Source: Clostridiales bacterium (GTDB taxonomy: Bacteria > Bacillota > Clostridia > UBA8921). Taken from it: DNA of 8,866 nucleotides. The DNA is taken from assembly GCA_003535395.1 (NCBI GenBank), contig DOHE01000304.1:1-8866 (forward strand). Reading direction: 5' to 3'. Under the pieces are notes generated by a model. The model was given only the letters and a program-made list of their open reading frames with translations. It searched no databases and had not been told where the DNA came from. Shown here one piece after another: positions 7,129 to 8,866 of the stretch (position 1 is its first letter; each line of letters begins with the position of its first letter). Position numbers and translations under genes: made by a program.

Positions 7129-7242
7129 TCAACCCTGCTTTTGTTTGTGCCTCTGATCCTCGCAGATAATAAGGACTCTTCCCTTCCTGCGGATGATCTT
7201 GCATTTTTCACAGCGTACCTTTACTGATGGTTTAACCTTCAT
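7129..7242 (-). CDS. rpmJ: 50S ribosomal protein L36
   Basis: L36 is the smallest 50S protein and helps organise 23S rRNA near the L7/L12 stalk base. Translation from ATG at 7242 gives 37 residues, [20 protein letters not shown] followed by [17 protein letters not shown], the full canonical length. Cys11, Cys14, Cys27 and His32 form the zinc site, so this is the C+ form. The Shine-Dalgarno sequence AAGGAGG is perfect, overlaps the infA stop codon and is spaced nine bases from the ATG. The TGA overlaps an out-of-frame ATG as TGATG, which opens a tiny ORF in the following leader. Confidence 0.97.
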   Translation of the reverse strand: MKVKPSVKVRCEKCKIIRRKGRVLIICEDQRHKQKQG

Positions 7243-7255
7243 CTTTCAACCCTCC

Positions 7256-7474
7256 TTATTTGGATCTCCAGGTGATCCTGCCTTTTGTCAGATCATACGG
7301 GGACAACTCCAGTGTGACCTTGTCTCCGGGAAGAATTTTTATGTAATTCATCCTGAGCTTACCTGCAATATGGGCCAATACCTTGTGCCCGTTTTGCAGT
7401 TCGACGTTGAACATGGCATTGGGCAATGTTTCTATGACCTTGCCTTCAACTTCGATGACATCATCTTTTGACAA
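7256..7474 (-). CDS. infA: Translation initiation factor IF-1
   Basis: IF-1 occupies the A site of the 30S subunit during initiation and assists IF-2 and IF-3. The 72-residue protein is a single OB fold with the canonical [20 protein letters not shown]-terminus, [38 protein letters not shown] and the terminal GRITWR. The start is TTG at 7474: AGGGG lies eight bases upstream and the encoded N-terminus aligns with the family from that codon. A nearby ATG at 7481 overlaps the upstream stop as ATGA but is out of frame, closes after six codons and is too close to the ribosome binding site. The stop TAA is embedded in the rpmJ Shine-Dalgarno sequence. Confidence 0.97.
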   Translation of the reverse strand: MSKDDVIEVEGKVIETLPNAMFNVELQNGHKVLAHIAGKLRMNYIKILPGDKVTLELSPYDLTKGRITWRSK

Positions 7475-7477
7475 TCT

Positions 7478-7759
7478 TCATTCCCCTTTCCCGTCTGCCT
7501 GCACAAATTCCGCCAGCACCTTCCTTACTTCCGCATTTCCCAGCCGGATCCCGCTGTCGATCCTGTTTTTCATGGAATCTACAGACAATCCTGTAGGTTT
7601 TAAGTGCTTCAGCCTCTTCTTTTTCGGCTTTTCCACCCGTCTTAGATCTCCATCTGTAACTAAGACAAAATTCCGATCGATTATACCACATACTATAAAT
7701 ACGTGTCCAGTATCTCTTCCAGCTTTCGAATAAACAATATCTCCAGTTTCAATTTCCAA
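7478..7759 (-). CDS. KOW-domain RNA-binding protein, L14e-like
   Basis: This 93-residue protein belongs to the small KOW family found between map and infA in many Firmicutes and related to the archaeal/eukaryotic ribosomal protein L14e (COG2163). Residues 5-40 form the KOW-type beta domain (GDIVYSKAGRDTGHVFIV then NFVLVTDGDLRRVEKPKKKR), followed by a strongly basic segment (KPKKKRLKHLKP) and a helical, more acidic C-terminus. RNA or ribosome binding is likely; its exact role in bacteria is not established as far as I know. The start is TTG at 7759, supported by AGGGGGTG spaced seven bases upstream, which overlaps the map stop codon; there is no in-frame ATG. The stop lies four bases before infA, so it is tightly embedded in the translation operon. 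Confidence 0.88.
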   Translation of the reverse strand: MEIETGDIVYSKAGRDTGHVFIVCGIIDRNFVLVTDGDLRRVEKPKKKRLKHLKPTGLSVDSMKNRIDSGIRLGNAEVRKVLAEFVQADGKGE

Positions 7760-7770
7760 TGGCGCACCCC

Positions 7771-8535
7771 CTAATGAATGGTCAGCACCAGCGGCTCATT
7801 GCGGGTAATGGCAATCGTATTCTCATAATGGGCAGAAAGCCGGTGATCCCGTGTAACGACCGTCCAGCCGTTCTCCAACGTATATACATCCTCTGTTCCT
7901 TCATTGATCATGGGTTCCATGGCCAATGTCATGCCTGCTGCCAGCAAAGGTCCCCGGCTGCGGGTCCGGTAATTGGGTACATCCGGAGGTTCATGAAGGT
8001 TTCTGCCGATCCCATGCCCGATGTACTTTCTTACAACAGAAAATCCCTGTTCCTCTGCATGCTTTTGGATCGTTTCTGACAGATCCGAAATCCGGTTGCC
8101 TTCCCTGGCTTGCTCCAATGCCCTGAAAAAACATTGCTTTGCAGTCTCTACCAGCTGGTGTGCGAGTGCATTCGTCTTTCCAATTTCGAATGTCCTTGCT
8201 GCATCTGCATGGTAATCCTGCAGGCATACGCCTACATCCACACTTAGAATATCCCCATCTTCCAGGCGCCTTAAACCTGGAATGCCATGGATGACTTCCT
8301 CATTGACAGAGGCGCAGATACTGGCCGGATATGGCCCAGCGCCTGCGGGTCCCTCATATCCTAAAAATGAAGGAATGGCCTGTTTCTTTCTGATCCACTC
8401 CAGGACCAGCCGGTCGATTTCTGCCGTTGTGATCCCGGGCTGGACCAGGTCTTCCAGTTTTTCAAAGATCAAGCAGATCACCTCGCCTGCCTTCCGCATT
8501 TTATCGATCTCGCCAGCCGATTTTAAATGTATCAT
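7771..8535 (-). CDS. map: Methionine aminopeptidase, type I
   Basis: The enzyme removes the initiator methionine from nascent proteins whose second residue is small, using a dinuclear metal centre. The 254-residue protein has the pita-bread fold signatures and all catalytic residues: H83 in VIHGIPG, D100 in LSVDVG, D111 in YHADAARTF, H174 in GHGIGRNLHEPP, E207 in AMEPM and E238 in YENTIAIT. There is no N-terminal zinc-finger extension, consistent with the simple type I form. The start ATG lies five bases after the adk stop without a clear Shine-Dalgarno sequence, so translation probably depends on coupling to adk. Its position between adk and infA is the standard Firmicutes arrangement. Confidence 0.98.
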   Translation of the reverse strand: MIHLKSAGEIDKMRKAGEVICLIFEKLEDLVQPGITTAEIDRLVLEWIRKKQAIPSFLGYEGPAGAGPYPASICASVNEEVIHGIPGLRRLEDGDILSVDVGVCLQDYHADAARTFEIGKTNALAHQLVETAKQCFFRALEQAREGNRISDLSETIQKHAEEQGFSVVRKYIGHGIGRNLHEPPDVPNYRTRSRGPLLAAGMTLAMEPMINEGTEDVYTLENGWTVVTRDHRLSAHYENTIAITRNEPLVLTIH

Positions 8536-8540
8536 CGCAG

Positions 8541-8866
8541 TCAGGTCTTTTGTACTGGTTTTAGTATTTCTTCTGTGATTTTCTCTACGCTCTCCCTGCC
8601 ATCATATGTTTCCAGGTTTCCCTGTTTCCTGTAATAGGTGATGAGAGGCCTGCTCTGGGTATGATATGTTACAAGTCTCATCTGTATGGTTTCAGGTTTA
8701 TCGTCGTCCCGGATCACCAGTGAAGACCCGCACAGATCACAGATATCCGTTTTTTTGGGAGGTGTGTTGGCAGTATGGTAAGTTGCTCCGCAGGATATGC
8801 AGGCTCTTCTTCCTGTAAGCCGGTGAAGGATCACATCATCCTCCACCTCCAGATTTAAAACGCGTT
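8541..8866 (-). CDS. adk: Adenylate kinase, C-terminal part (5' end outside window)
   Basis: Adenylate kinase interconverts ATP plus AMP and two ADP, maintaining cytoplasmic adenylate balance. Only the last 107 residues are in the window; the P-loop and AMP-binding part lie beyond the right edge. What is seen covers the LID and C-terminal helices: DDVILHRLTGRRAC, YHTANTPPKK, the catalytic RDDDKPET segment with its conserved arginine, and PLITYYRKQG. The LID carries four cysteines in a C-x2-C-x16-C-x2-C pattern (ACISCG, DICDLCG), indicating a structural zinc site as in many Gram-positive adenylate kinases. An in-frame GTG at 8846 is internal, because upstream codons continue the conserved RVLNLEVEDD sequence. 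The gene is followed after five bases by map; secY would normally precede it. Confidence 0.97.
   Translation of the reverse strand, partial: RVLNLEVEDDVILHRLTGRRACISCGATYHTANTPPKKTDICDLCGSSLVIRDDDKPETIQMRLVTYHTQSRPLITYYRKQGNLETYDGRESVEKITEEILKPVQKT

Noticed and set aside
7014..7211. 65-codon minus-strand ORF overlapping rpmJ and ending directly before rpsM
   Set aside because: It overlaps most of rpmJ in another frame, lacks a ribosome binding site, and its sequence matches no family I know. Its TAA next to the rpsM ATG is probably chance.

Overview
This window is the tail of the bacterial spc/alpha ribosomal-protein operon, followed by the genes of an ECF vitamin transporter energizing module and two envelope genes. 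Every gene lies on the minus strand, so transcription runs from base 8866 towards base 1. Gene order and protein sequences point to a member of the Clostridia (Firmicutes/Bacillota), probably close to the Lachnospiraceae. The signs are a small KOW/L14e-like gene between map and infA, ecfA1-ecfA2-ecfT straight after rplQ, a long L17 with an internal insertion, strong purine-rich ribosome binding sites and several GTG or TTG starts. Base composition looks balanced. I cannot name a genus.

Translation and transcription block (about 8866 to 4043). In order of transcription: the 3' end of adk (adenylate kinase with a four-cysteine zinc LID), map (methionine aminopeptidase type I), a 93-residue KOW-domain protein, infA (IF-1), rpmJ (L36, 37 residues), rpsM (S13), rpsK (S11), rpsD (S4), rpoA (RNA polymerase alpha) and rplQ (L17). 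Gaps are 5 to 29 bases, except for 115 bases between rpmJ and rpsM. That gap holds an imperfect inverted repeat and a tiny ORF overlapping the rpmJ stop. It sits where the S4-responsive alpha-operon leader lies in E. coli, so it is the best candidate here for an undescribed regulatory RNA. A strong 15-bp hairpin with a T-rich tail follows rplQ and probably ends or attenuates the ribosomal transcript.

ECF block (3872 to 1356). ecfA1, ecfA2 and ecfT overlap (14 bp and ATGA) and encode the two ATPases and the transmembrane coupling subunit of a group II ECF transporter. No substrate-binding S component is present. EcfA1 has a cysteine in place of the first glycine of its Walker A motif.

Envelope block (1329 to 1). 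An uncharacterised two-helix membrane protein is joined by an ATGA overlap to a membrane-anchored protein with stalk (copper-amine-oxidase N-terminal type) and SH3-like regions. The second gene runs off the left edge of the window and probably continues into a glycosyl hydrolase domain.

Most of the window is conserved housekeeping sequence. I found no mobile element, CRISPR array, tRNA, rRNA or phage gene, and nothing that amounts to a clearly novel multi-gene system.
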